A stretch of DNA of 64,000 bases, taken from contig NC_030854.1 in assembly GCF_000208745.1 (NCBI RefSeq), forward strand, positions 35,348,152 through 35,412,151, given 5' to 3'. The translations under genes were made by a program, and so were the position numbers. Below the pieces are notes generated by a model that was given only the letters and a program-made list of their open reading frames with translations, was not told the DNA's origin and made no database searches. The stretch comes from Theobroma cacao. Lineage: Eukaryota; Streptophyta; Magnoliopsida; Malvales; Malvaceae. Of this stretch, positions 12,465 through 24,886 are shown one piece after another (position 1 is the stretch's first letter; each line of letters opens with the position of its first letter).

Positions 12465-13165
12465 GCAATGACAACATCACAACAGTAAATGATGACAATG
12501 ACAACAACAACAACAATGACAATGAAGATAACATGGGACTGCTTGTCTAAGACTTTTGGCAAGGACAGTTTGAGGCTACAAGGTACCATATCAAACATGT
12601 AAAATCTTCAATTCATGTACAAGATAGAGACTTCATGCATTTCTGCGTTAACCAAAGGATTTGCCACCTTATCCTTTTGGTAGCCTTTCACATATGTACA
12701 CTTTCTATTTGACATTTTAATATTTTTCAACCGTAAAACATCAGAAAATAAAGATCTTAGAAAGTGCATAAAATAAACTCAGCATAGCAACATTGCTTGC
12801 AACCTAAAGTGACTAGGTATAATATGTTACCTGCATCATCCTGGGAGTATAACAGAAAAAGCGAAATTAACCATAACACAGAATATTTTAAGTTTCATTT
12901 ACCTGCTACTACAGACTGATAAGAGCCAGAACAAACATCTAAACCATATCCTACCTTCACCTCAGAACTAGGCATGTATACAGTTGACAGATAGACACAA
13001 CTTAACAGTAAAAAAATTCTTCTCAATAATTTTCCTATATTGATTTCTCCCTGTTGTAAGATTTCTTTACAAAAATATGAACAATCGTTAGATAAAAACA
13101 GAAGAACTTATAATGATCAGAACAAAATGATACAGATAAGGACAATAATATGCTCTTAATGGCCC
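12465..13165. repeat. Duplicated block B (partner at 1.56-2.27 kb)
   Basis: The copy of the 1559-2265 block that lies 3' of the U11-48K gene. It begins with a variable-length CAA/GACAA-rich stretch (tgacaacaacaacaacaatg, 12492-12526) that is longer here than in the partner. By its place beside an intact gene it is more likely the source copy. Confidence 0.8.
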
Positions 13166-13594
13166 TCATGAAAGTTCCATGATGACATAACTGATGATAA
13201 TGAAGATTGTAATGTTTCAGAGAAAAACGATGCCAAAAATGATGATGCCAATAGTAGGGCTTGGTTGTTCAGTTCAGAATGGAAAAATCAAGAAGCACAC
13301 ATAAAAACCAAAAGGTTCCAGCAGCTAAAAAAGAAACGAAAATATAAAATAAAGGATACAAAAGAGGATACAGATCGAGATAATGCCGAAGCTTGATAAC
13401 TTCTTACTGCAAAGTGCAAAGTTATTAAAGGAAACCATGTCAAAAACATAATTTCATATTTAAATAAAATCACCGGATGTGAATCCAAAGGACGATAACT
13501 GATAAACTCACCCCAAAAGGGAAACTACTTGAGATTCTCCACATCAATAAGGATATAGTTCATTTGCAGAATATCCACTGGCACATTTATGATA

Positions 13595-16500
13595 TCATTC
13601 TGGTCTGACATACTTAACAAAGACATCATCTTCATACATGTCATCAGATTCTGAAGGATTATATCTATCATCAAATCCATTTTGCACCCAGGAGCCAGGA
13701 GTATGATTCTCATATGAAGTCCTTCTATTCTTATCTCTAGCATCCAACTTCTGGTCATCCTTTCTTACATGAAAGTCATCTGAAGAATTAGAAGCAGAAT
13801 AAGATGATTTGTAATCCTTATATTTAGAAATACTAGATCGTCTTCCACTCTCATAGTGCGTGGATCTAGTGGATTCTGCATCATCTCGCTCCCTTCTATG
13901 ACTTCTTTGCTCATCTGACCGCCCATGACTTCTGTATCTTTTTGAGATTCCAGAATGATACTCGTCTCTGTGTTTCTCTTTACTCATACTCCTTGAATCT
14001 TCAAGAAGATCATGGTGTCCATTTCTTGAGGAATCCTCTAATCTTGTAGATCTAGTATGCTGGTCATCATGTGATCTTCTCCTGCAATGGTTTGGGCTAC
14101 GTCTGGCTGCTTCAGAAATGTCACTGGTACCTTTCTTATGCTGATCAGCATCCACAGCACGGTCATAAGGAACTGGTGATTCAGATGGTAACAACCCTTC
14201 CTCTTCCACTCCTTTGACAAAGCAACCAATCCTCCCAGCTTTCTTGATTTCCTCTGTGTATTCCTCTATTATATCCCTCATAACCTACAAAAAAATATAT
14301 TGAAGTAACTTAAAACACTACTGAAGACGTAAAACGACCTCGCAAATTAACTGACTCTACATTTACCTAATTTAAGTTCCTTGTTAGTAATGACTCCTAA
14401 AAGTTATCCTTCTTTACCAAGGCATATAATTTGAGGAAACAATTTGGAATTTCATGACAGTCATAATGAATAAGATATTACAAAATGGAAATTTCTCCAA
14501 TCTCTCGGCAGGCATGTAGGCTTCTTACAGTCTACCTAGGGTTGAAAGTTTCTTTTTTGGGAAAAATGTAAAGAAATAAGTATTTCTAGAGGAAATATCA
14601 GTTAGCAGATATAAATAGCAAAAAAGGGAGCATAATCCCAACCAGGCAATCACACTTCAAAGAAGACTTTTGCACCTGTAATGCTGTCCGCTTCAATTTC
14701 TTCCCACGATATGACATTCTTCGTCTTTTATAGTCTCTTTCTTCGGCCAATATCTCCTCTCTTGTTTTAGTCGTACTTGTTTCCTTTTATAATTAGAAAA
14801 AAGAATTGTGAGAATATAAAGTAATGTCATGACAAAGATACTAAGTAACAGACTAGTCAAACAAACTATGCAGCATATTTAATGAGTCATATGGCAGTTT
14901 ATTAACTCTGTTATACTTCAGCTGTTTATGGTAATAACTTCAAAACACTTATCTACCTCAAGAGAAAAAATACTATGTCAATGCAAGTTTATCAGAATGC
15001 CGTTGGCATAAACTTTCAATTCCAGGGACCTGAATTTAGGTAGCCAGGCAATCTAAACTTATATCACAGCTCTCAGCATTGTGCCACAGTAACACCTAAA
15101 TGGCTAGTTTTAAAAAGCAAAGCATCAAAATCTAAAGCAAAATGCAGCTAAAAACATTTGGCATATAGATGAAGTTGTACCTCATTAGATGACGCCTGCC
15201 GAGGAAGCCCATCATGGTCAATTATAGGCCTATAGTTGGGACGTTTCTTCCGCTCCGCATCAGCTCTCTCAGAGACATAAGCATGCTCGGCCATCCTACA
15301 ATCAGGGAGACCCATTAGTCATGTCAGCATCCATGACGCAACTGAATGTAGCACATATCAGGCAAGGACGTTTTTGATATTACGAATACATTTCAGTTTA
15401 GTGGTAATATCAAACTAAGAGAAATTTTACTGTAAAAAAATAATGAACAAAAACAAAATTGAACTGCAAACAATACAACAAAATAAAAAGAGTGAAGAAG
15501 TGAGTACTACAGGGTTATAAGAAACTTTAGAAAAACAAATACTTGGCATATTATTGGGGAGTCCGTAAACTTTACAAAATGAAAATGGTACTAACCGCTG
15601 ATATCTTGAAAGTTGTTGTAAACCCCGTAAATGCTTTATTTTTTCTTCAAGGAAGCACCGTTCATGCAATGCGGCAACTGCTGCTGCTACCTGGGATACA
15701 AATATCACCCCAACACCAATAGTTTCATTGACTGTTTCAACTGGTTCATTACTTTGCTCAATTGTCTCCTCAAGTTTAATTTCCTTAACACCATTAGCGT
15801 CCAAACTCTGTGATTCTTGTCCCAAATTGTGTGAATCAGTCACCTTTTCTTCCAATGGAAACAACAACAACAGTGATGCACCTTCTAATACACATTGCTT
15901 GATCATATTAATTGCAAAGAATTTCCCATTAACATCACCATACAAAACAGAAAGCTGAGAACCTAACCACACTAGAACTTGAAGCAAAATAGGACATTCA
16001 AACATTCTCGTCAGCAAATTCACATCCCATTCTTTCTCCTTAGCTTCTCCATATCCCATCTCTACTTCCATCAAACCAACCGCTTCCCTCACAACAGCTT
16101 TCAAACACAACCTAACCAGCACAACTATATGATCCCCCATACACCCATCAATCATAACACCATACCGTGGCGAATTAGCAACAATCCATTTCCTCAAATT
16201 ACTTCCTTTCACCATTTTCGACCCCAAAATCGCACAAATAACATTAAACGAATACGAACCAGGGTAATCGCCCCACCTCTCAACTTCCCTCCTAATTTCC
16301 CATAAGCCTGAAGCTAAAACCCTTAAACCCTTTTCTTCACTAACCACACCCTCTCGTTCATTAAAACCCTCAAAATTAACACATTCAACGGATAAAAAAC
16401 CCGGTAAAGTAAACGTTTTTTTGGAGTTATCAATATCAAACAAATTGACAGCAGCAGGACAATCTTTGCAAAAGAAATTTGACCCAAAATCAGCAAAGTA

Positions 16501-16905
16501 TTCATCTAAAGAGAGGCAAAGTTCAGAGCATTGTATACCTTGAAAATGGGTGTCCTGGGCATGTAAATTTGAAGGGGGTATGAGGGTATTTCGGTAATTT
16601 GGAGGGTAAAGGTCGAGATTTTGAGGGAAAGGGCAGCGGAGGGAATGGGAGAAGAGGGATTCTGGGGCGAGGAGATGATTGGGGTTGAAAGGGCAAGGGA
16701 TAAGGTTGGGGTTTAGGGATTTGGTGAGGGTAGAATGGGAATTGAGGGTTTGGTGGGAGAGAGATAGGAGGGCGGTGAGGGAGGAGAGAGTTGTGGAGAG
16801 AGAGGAAGGGCCATTGAGGTTCGAGTTTTGGGGGAGGGACGGGATTGTGGAATTAGGGTTAGGGTTTTGGGAAGGGAGAGAGGGTTGAATTGAAGAAGGA
16901 TTCAT
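13595..16905 (-). CDS. SNRNP48: U11/U12 small nuclear ribonucleoprotein 48 kDa protein
   Basis: Four exons, 15596-16905, 15181-15295, 14676-14783 and 13595-14284, join in frame (donors gttagt, gtacaa, gtgcaa) to encode 740 residues, close to the Arabidopsis U11-48K protein (about 700). Near residue 70 is the CHHC zinc finger: C71, H77, H87 and C91 in CPFNPNH...SHSLRCP, the fold that binds the 5' splice site region of U12-type introns. The middle is helical and family-specific. Exon 2 encodes AEHAYVSERADAERKKRPNY and exon 3 a basic stretch (RDYKRRRMSYRGKKLKR). The last exon is rich in Arg-Ser, Asp and His dipeptides, an RS-like tail ending FVKYVRPE. The product acts in the nucleus as part of the U11/U12 di-snRNP of the minor spliceosome. 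No lesions seen. A donor-like gtgagt near 13511 hints at a further 3'-UTR intron. Confidence 0.92.
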
Positions 16906-16999
16906 GGCGTTTAGATTTGCAGAAGCAGTGGAGCGCTGAAAGAGGAAGCACAGGCCTTTTTGGTCCTTTTGAGCTTTGCTCTTTTTCCTCTTTCTTTAT

Positions 17000-18700
17000 T
17001 CTAATATTAAAAACGTTTTTTATAGCTCGTTTTTCTTTTTCTTCATATTTGATTGATTACATTATTTGTTTTACTTTTAACATTCTAATTTTTTTTTTAA
17101 ATGTAGGATTTGAAAAACTTATCAATTTGGCGAAATTTATTACAAGCAAATTTGCTAATACTTATCCTTTTAGCTCGAGTAAAAAGTTCAAGGAAAATTT
17201 GATTTTTAAGTTTTGAGATTTAAATATAGAATTATTTTTTAGAAAAATAAAAATTCTTAAAGTTTTTATTAAATAAATTCATAGCATCTTATAAAATCCA
17301 AAATTTAACCCATTAAGTAATAACATGGTTGTTTAGTGTGTATTTATTATTGTAAATATTGAAGATTGATACATTTAAGCTCATCACTTTTTCATCACAT
17401 TTCATTTTCTCACTTAAAAGTGATAATTATTGAGTTATATTTATAAAACTGTTTTTCATGTCATAAAATAAAGGAAGAAGAAAGAAAAAGAATTTTTTTT
17501 AATACCCGAATATTTGGTTCATTGATTAATGTATAATTTTTATTTAAAAAATAAAATTTTGAATCTCTTTCTTCAAATAAAAAAAAAAATCTGTTCTAGG
17601 AATGTCATCTCCAATTAATCAAGGCTAAAAACCTACTACCTTTCTTACCCTCTGCCCTGTGATCATATATATTAGTCTATTGCCTATTGGGTATCATTAT
17701 ATTTTCTAGAAGTCGTTGAACAAGTTGAGTTCAAGAACTAAAAGTGGATTTTGTAATGTGTTAAATTAAAATAAGAAAAAAAAAAAAAGGAAAAACCGGG
17801 TTGGTGAAGAGTTCTTTCAAGCCATACTTGTCTAGGTTCATGGTAAGAATATGCTCAGCAATCCAAAGATTCAATGAGATTAGATTACACTTTGTTCGAT
17901 TAATAGAGAAAAGGTCGACTGAATTCTTGTTCTTTTTCTGCTGGTTTGTTGATTCTTTATTGTTCTGGTAGACCTAATGAAACCAACCCAAAGATCAGAT
18001 AAGTATTTGAGACATATTCAATTCAACATGAAGTCTGCCACGGTATTGAACAAGGGAGAAATATGCACATGGGATTTTGCTTTTGACCAGTATTTTCCTG
18101 CTATTGGAGAAACTGTCAACATTTGTAATCACCAATTTGGATGGGTTAACATTAGCTTGAGAGTGAAATATTACTTACCTTGGATCATACACTAGGTAGT
18201 CGATTGCTTTTTATTTGGATTTTGGACTGTATCAAAGATTACAGACAGTTAAGTGGATGTTTCTTGCTTCTGGTTGAGTTAAGGATGTTTCAGCAGTTAC
18301 AGCATTAGGTGGAATCCAAGCCGCTTTGCTTGAAAATCTAATGTCTGGTTTAGTATTGCCTCAACTTCAGCAGTTGAGCTGTTGTTTCAAGTTCATCCAG
18401 GTGGAAAGTTTTCTAGAAGAAAATAATGGAGACCGATTCACATATTTTGGCATGCGGAGAAATTAAAGCTGTCTAAAAATGTCCTTGAATTTGCTTGGGC
18501 TCCAACAAAATCATATTCTTTGTGAAAATAAAGGAAATTTATTTTCAAAACACACTTAATATAGACTCTTTTGATTCATTAAACAAATTGAAGGGTAGCA
18601 TATAAGTATTTGGTTTATTGGTTTGTGTATCATCTCTTATTTAAAAAGTAAGATTCAAATTCCTCTTCTCTCAAATTCAAAAAAAAAAATGAAAAGTAAA
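17000..18700. other. Intergenic upstream of U11-48K
   Basis: No supported gene. The U11-48K promoter should lie in the first few hundred bases. A 72-residue open frame at 17977-18195 (plus) and weakly gene-like sequence to about 18450 have no recognised domain; they could be a decayed gene but I cannot assign it. Confidence 0.4.
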
Positions 18701-19319
18701 TGAATGTAAAAAGAGAAGACTAAGTGTCTGTTTAGCTTAACTTTTTTTTTTTTAGCTTATTTATCTTTTAAAAAGTAGAAGTCTTATCAAACAAGATTTT
18801 TGAAATTTATTTTTAAAAATAATCTTTTAAAAAAACAAAATTAAAAAAAAAAGCTTAAAGAAAAGTACAAGAGAAAAGCTTTCTCTTCTCTTCTTTTAAA
18901 AATACATCAGTTTTTCAAGAAATACCACACTCTCTCATTCAATCTCCCTCTCCTCTCCGTTCCTTTATAAATTACTATTTTCCAATGCAAAATTGTGATC
19001 TCCCTCTCCTCTATCTCTCTCAAAATCTAAAATTTTTTGTTCTTACAAATAAGAGAAAAAGAGATCTAAAATTTAAAATTACATTCAGATACTATTTAAA
19101 AGTTTTTTTCTGTCACCAAATTATAGGGTAAAAAACCCCATCTCTTAAGTTTTAATCGAAATTTTAAGTGGGTCTATTAGTTTTCGAAATGAACGCTTCG
19201 TTCTAATAGTGTAAATACCATTAATAGAGATTATGAAAAGACTAAAATATTTTTTTTTGTTTATTAATTAAAAAATTATTATTATATTTTAAAAAATAAA
19301 AAAAGAAATCCCTAAGAAA

Positions 19320-19410
19320 AAAGAGCACCAACTAGTGCTCCCTAAAGGAGGGTGCTCCCAAGGGATCGGGGTCCCTGAGGGAGCACCGGTGCTCCCCAGA
19401 TGGGAGCTTT
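19320..19410. repeat. GC-rich palindromic cluster
   Basis: An island of GC-rich inverted repeats in AT-rich DNA, built on the motif gagCACC/GGTGctc in both orientations. It includes a perfect 18-bp palindrome (gggagcaccggtgctccc, 19379-19396), plus agcaccaactagtgct (19324-19339), a near-perfect inverted repeat, and gggtgctccc at 19350-19359. It ends 26 bp before the copia 5' LTR. Confidence 0.85.
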
Positions 19411-19435
19411 TTTTAATTAATAAAAATATTAATAA

Positions 19436-19719
19436 TGTTATGAATATTTTTATAAATATCCATTTATTTTATCTATATCTAGATTTGATGTAAATTAGAT
19501 TGGATTAGAATTTAATCCATCTAATCTCTAAGTGTTATCTTCATCTTGTAAATTCTATCAAGATAAGGGAGTTATTTGCCTATAAATAGGCCCCCTCAGT
19601 TCATTTGTAAACACACACTTCAATAAAATCTCTTTTCTCCTCTCTAGATATTTTATTTCTTTTCTTTAATTGTTCTTTAAGTTATCATTATTTGTTCTTT
19701 TGAGTAATTTTTCATAATA
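19436..19719 (+). repeat. 5' LTR of the copia element
   Basis: Starts tgttatgaat, with a promoter-like cctataaatagg at about 19579-19590. Matches the 3' LTR at 272 of 284 positions by hand count. Confidence 0.97.
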
Positions 19720-19796
19720 CGTTATCAGCACGATTCTCTAATCTCTCACACTTAAGCTTCACAAAGTCGAAGTTCAAATTTTCTTCAACTATCACA

Positions 19797-20843
19797 ATGT
19801 CAAATCTTACAAAGCTTGAATTTGTGGCTCTTGATATTACCGGCAAAAACTATCTATCTTGGATTTTAGATGCTGAAATTCATTTAGATGCTATGGGTCT
19901 TGGAGACACAATCAAAGAAGAAAATAAAGCATCCAATCAGGATAAGGCAAAAGCAATGATTTTCTTTTGCCACCATCTTCATGAAGGATTAAAAATTGAG
20001 TATCTCACAATAAAAGATCTAATCGATCTTTGGAAAAGTCTAAATGAGAGATATGACCACTAGAAAACAGTAATTCTACCAAAAGCTCGTTATGATTGAA
20101 TGCATCTGTGATTGCAAGATTTTAAAACTGTAAGTGAGTATAACTCAGCATTATACAGAATTAGTTCTAAACTAAAATTGTGTGGAGAAAAAGTGATTGA
20201 TACTGATTTGTTAGAAAAAACATTATCTACTTTTCATGCCTCAAACGTGCTCCTACAGCAGTAATATCGTGAAAAAGGCTTTAAGAAATACTCTGAACTG
20301 ATTTCATGTCTCCTTATAGTTGAAGAAAATAACGAGCTATTGATGAAAAATCATGAATCTCGACCAAATAGTTCTGCTCCATTCCCTGAAGTGAATGCGA
20401 CATCATTTAGAAATTCTGACCATGGTCGTGGTCGTAATCGTGGTCGTAATCGTGGTCGTGGAAAAGGTCGCCATAATTATCGCAGTCGTGGTAGTTACAC
20501 AAATTATTATTCTAATAATAAGAATACCCACCAGAAGTGGATGAATAGTAAAAAGATATATGAAAAAGACAAAGGTGGACAAAGTAAAAAGAATACAGAA
20601 AATATTTGTTATCGATGCGGCATGAAAGACCATTGGTTACGTACTTGTCGTACCCCAAAGCATCTTGTTAAACTTTATCAAGCATCACTAAAAGGTAAAA
20701 GAAAAAATATCGAAACAAATTTTGTTGAAGATGATAGCCAAGTTGATATAACACACTTGAATGTTGCTGATTTTTTTACCCACCCTAAAGGACGGATTGA
20801 TCATTTGATTGGTGATGGAAATCCCAATAATGAAATTTCTTAA
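19797..20843 (+). pseudogene. copia gag (capsid and zinc knuckle), broken
   Basis: The start at 19797 opens a typical plant copia gag (LEFVALDITGKNYLSWILDA). It hits TAG at 20061-20063 and further stops before resuming at 20340. The C-terminal part carries a run of Gly-Arg repeats (20421-20490) and one CCHC zinc knuckle, CYRCGMKDHWLRTC, for RNA binding. Not translatable as one protein. Confidence 0.9.
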
Positions 20844-21042
20844 ATTATTTGTTGATGTGTTTTAGTATAACTTTATTAGGAACTTGGTATGTTTAGTACA
20901 ATTCTATTAAGAAGTTATTGTGTTTTAATATGTCTATTAGGAAGATTTTTTTGTATTTTAATAACAAAATTTATATTTAGTGTTCTCTTATATAAGTTTC
21001 TTACTATATATATATATATTTTTTTTTCTTGAAGAAAATATG

Positions 21043-22461
21043 GATATTCATCTGGTTAAATCCAAGATCAATGATGAAGATATTTGTCTAATAGACAGTG
21101 CTACAACACACACTATATTTAAAGACAAGAAATTTTTTTTCCACTTGACAATGGAAGAAGCTAATGTCAATAAAATATCTGGTAGTACAAGATTAATTGA
21201 AGGTTCTGGAAGAGCCAATATTTCACTACCTGGAGGAACAAAGTTCACAATGAAAGATGCATTATTTTCTACAAGATCTCAAAGAAACTTATTAAGTTTT
21301 AAAGATATACGTTTAAACGGATATCATATTGAGCCAACAAATGAAAGAGGCACTGAATATCTTTATATTACATCTATTATATTGGGTAAAAAATGTGTAT
21401 TGAAAAAATTACCCGCTTTGTCCTCTGGAATGTACTACACAAAAATTAAAATGATTGAAATTTATGTAAACCAGAAGATTACTGATAATTTTAATGTTTG
21501 GCATGACCGGTTAAGCCATCCAGGATTAATAATGATGCGAAAAATTATTGAAAATTCATGTGGTTATCCATTGAAAAACTAGAAGATTTTTCAATCTAAT
21601 GAATTCTCATGTGCTGCATGCTCTCAAGGTAAATTAATTATAAGACCATCACCAGCAAAAGTTGGGATTGAATCCCCTATGTTTTTGGAATGTATTCAGG
21701 GTTATATATGTGGACCCATACATCCATCATGTGGACTATTTAGATATTTTATGATTTTAATTGATGCATTAAGAAGATGGTCACATGTGTGCTTGTTATC
21801 AACTCGTAATTTGACATTTGCAAGATTACTTGCATAAATAATTCATCTGCGAGCATATTTTTCTGATTATGCAATCAAGACTATTCTCCTTGACAATGTT
21901 GGTGAATTTACGTCTCAAGCTTTTAATGAATACTGCATGTCTATTGGAATAAATGTTGAACAATCTGTTAGTCATGTTCATACACAAAATGGTCTAGCAA
22001 AATCGTTTATCAAACACCTTAAACTGATTGCAAGGCCATTACTTATGAAGTCCAAACTCTCAATTTCTGCTTAGGGACATGTCATTTTGCATGCAGCATC
22101 ACTTGTACACATCAGGCCAATAAGTTATCATAAATTCTCCCCTATACAATTGGTTTATGGTTAGGAGCCAAATATTTCCCATCTAAGAATTTTTGGATGT
22201 GCGGTATATGTTCAAATTGCTCCACCACAACGCACAAAGATGGGTCCTCAAAGGAGGTTGGGAATATATGTTGGATATGAATCTCCATCTATAATTAAAT
22301 CTTTAGAACCCTCAACAGAAGATTTATTCACTGCAAAGTTTGCTGATTGTCATTTTGATGAAACAATTTTTTCAACATTAAGGGGAGAAAATAAACAGCT
22401 GGAAAAGGAAATATCTTGGAATACATTATCATTATCTAGTTTTGATCCTCGCACAAATTAA
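21043..22461 (+). pseudogene. copia protease and integrase, broken
   Basis: Begins with an aspartic protease-like segment (CLIDSATTHTIF), then the GAG-pre-integrase motif (VWHDRLSHPG). The integrase core follows from about 21640 with several stops (for example around 21580, 21836 and 22072) and the conserved region LDNVGEFTSQAF. A chromodomain-less C-terminal segment reaches 22461. Interrupted, hence inactive. Confidence 0.88.
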
Positions 22462-22649
22462 TGTGAACTAAGACATGTCAGAAGCGTGGAAGACCAATCG
22501 GTTCCAAATATAAAAATCTTCGAAAAAAAAAAGGAGCAAATATTCAAGATGATCAAGAAGAGAAAACAAAAACTCTAGAAGAAACCCTTGACATAATTTC
22601 AAAAGAAATTCAGGTACTTGAAATTAGTGAAAATGAAGAGCTCTCAATA

Positions 22650-24366
22650 AATTATGTCATGACGGGAAAAATATGGAACCAAAATGAAATAAATGTCGAC
22701 GATATTTTTGCATATAATGTAGTGCTTAACATTATGAAAGAAAATGAGGATCTTGAACCCACATCTGTTGAAGAATGTAGATATAGAAATGATTGGCCAA
22801 TGTGGAAAGACGTAATCAAAGTGGAATTAAATTCACTTGCAAAACGTAAAGTTTTTAGACCTGTATCCGTACACCAAATGGTGTAAAACCAGTGGGATAT
22901 AAATGGGTATTTGTGCAAAAACGAAATGAGAAAGATGAGATTGTGAGATATAAAGCATGGCTTGTCGCACAAGATTTACCCAAAAGCCTAGTATTGATTA
23001 TGAAGAGACATATTTTCCTGTGATAGATGTAATTATATTTCGATATTTAATTAGTCTGGCAATACATGAAAAGCTTGAAATGCGTTTAATGGATGTAGTT
23101 ACAGCCTATTTATACGGCTCACTTGATAATGATATCTATATGAAAATCCTTGAAGGATTTAAGTTGTTTGAAGCACAAAATTTGAAATCTTGAGAAATTT
23201 ATTTGATCAAATTAAATAAATCTTTATACGGATTAAAACAATCCGGATGCATGTGGTATAATCGCCTTAGTAAATATTTGTCGAAAGAAGGCTATAAAAA
23301 TGATCCTATATGCCCATGTGTTTTTATAAAGAGATTCAGAGTTGAATTTGTGATAATTGCTGTTTATGTTGATGATCTAAACATTATTGAAACTCCTGAA
23401 GAGTTATCAAAAATCGTGGATTATTTAAGGAAAGAATTTGAGATGAAAGACTTTGGAAAAACAAAGTTTTATTTGGGTCTTCAGATTGGACACTTGACAA
23501 ATAACATTTTTGTCCATAAATCTAATTATATAGCGAAAGTGCTAAAACAATTTTATATGGATAAAGCACATCCATTGAGTTCACCAATGATTGTAAGATC
23601 ATTAGATGTGGAAAAAGACCTTTTCCAACCTCGTGAGGATAATAAAGAACTTCTTGGTCCTGAAGTACCATATCTTAATGCAATTGGAGCATTAGTGTAT
23701 CTTGCTAGTAATACACGACCTGATATTTCATTTACTGTGAATTTATTAGCAAGATATAGTTCTTTTCCAACTCGAAGACATTGGAATGGAATTAAACATA
23801 TACTTCGATATCTTCGAGGAGCAATGGATATGGGTTTATATTATTCAAATGCATTAAAATCAGATTTAATTGGTTATGCAGATACAAGATATTTATTAGA
23901 TCCACATAAAGCTCAATCCTAGACAAATTATTTATTCACATATGGAGGTACGGCTATTTCATGACGTTCTGTAAAGCAAACTATAATTGCTACTTCTTCT
24001 AATCATGCAAAAATTTTAGCAATTCATGAGGTAAGTCGTGAATATGTTTGGTTAAGATCTGTAACTCAACATATTCGAGAAATGTGTGGTTTGTCAATCA
24101 AGAAAGAAATTCAAACAACATTATACGAGGATAATACTGCTTGCATAGCACAGTTAAAAGAAGGATATATTAAAGGCGATCGAACAAAACATATTTCGCC
24201 AAAATTCTTCTTCACTCATGACCTTCAAGAAAAAGGTGATATTAGTGTTCAACAAATTCGTTCAAGTGACAATCTAGCAGATTTATTTACTAAAGCCCTT
24301 CATACAGCAACATTTGAAAAGTTGATACAAAAGATTGGGATGCGCTGTTTTAAAGATCTTAAATAA
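22650..24366 (+). pseudogene. copia reverse transcriptase and RNase H, broken
   Basis: The reverse transcriptase is split into pieces at 22659-22886, 22957-23193 and 23203-23922, and retains LNKSLYGLKQS and the catalytic YVDD (YVDDLNI). RNase H follows to 24366 with stops near 23920 and 23962, keeping EDNTACIAQL, TKHISPKFFF and the terminal DLFTKAL. The stops and frame changes rule out function. Confidence 0.92.
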
Positions 24367-24597
24367 TGCGGTTGTTAAGGGGAGTAAAATATGCACTGTA
24401 CTCTTTTCCTTCATCAAGGTTTTTCCCACAAGGTTTTTCTTGATAAGATTTTTAATGAGGCAGTATTTCATAAGCGTATTCTTGAAAAGAATTATGTACT
24501 CTTTTTCCTTCACTCGGATTTTTTTCCCATGATATTTTTTTTCTTTTTAAGGTTTTAACGAGGCATATTCTTAATACAATGGATATTCAAGGAGAAG

Positions 24598-24881
24598 TGT
24601 TATGAATATTTTTGTGAATATCCATTTATTCTATCTATATCTAGATTTGATGTAAATTAGATTGGATTAGAATTTAATCCATCTAATCTCTAAGTGTTAT
24701 CTTCATCTTGTAAATTCTATCAAGATAAGGGGGTTATTTGCCTATAAATAGGCCCCCTCAATTCATTTGTAAACACACACTTCAATAAGATCTCTTTTCT
24801 CCTCACTAAATATTTTCTTTCTTTTCTTTAATTGTTCTTTCAGTTATCATTATTTGTTCTTTTGAGTTATTTTTCATAACA
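24598..24881 (+). repeat. 3' LTR of the copia element
   Basis: Direct repeat of 19436-19719, from tgttatgaat to cataaca, followed by the AATAA target duplication. Confidence 0.97.
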
Positions 24882-24886
24882 AATAA

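Larger units (their letters stand above)
19436..24881 (+). mobile_element. Full-length Ty1/copia retrotransposon, coding region decayed
   Basis: Two 284-bp LTRs bound a 5446-bp element with a perfect 5-bp target duplication (AATAA at 19431-19435 and 24882-24886). Right after the 5' LTR comes a primer-binding-type sequence (gttatcagcacga, 19721-19733). Before the 3' LTR is a purine tract (caaggagaag, 24588-24597). Order is gag, protease, integrase, reverse transcriptase, RNase H, as in Pseudoviridae. Many stops and frameshifts make it non-autonomous. By hand count the LTRs differ at 12 of 284 positions (about 4%), so insertion is not very recent. The 5' LTR ends ATA where the 3' LTR has ACA, a probable C-to-T change. 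Confidence 0.97.

Noticed and set aside
15979..16305. Plus-strand 108-residue frame
   Set aside because: Antisense to U11-48K exon 1, where codon bias leaves a long open shadow.
17977..18195. 72-residue plus-strand frame
   Set aside because: Somewhat protein-like but no recognised family and no exon signals; left as intergenic.
20403..20633. Minus-strand Thr-rich frame
   Set aside because: Shadow of the Gly-Arg repeat in copia gag.
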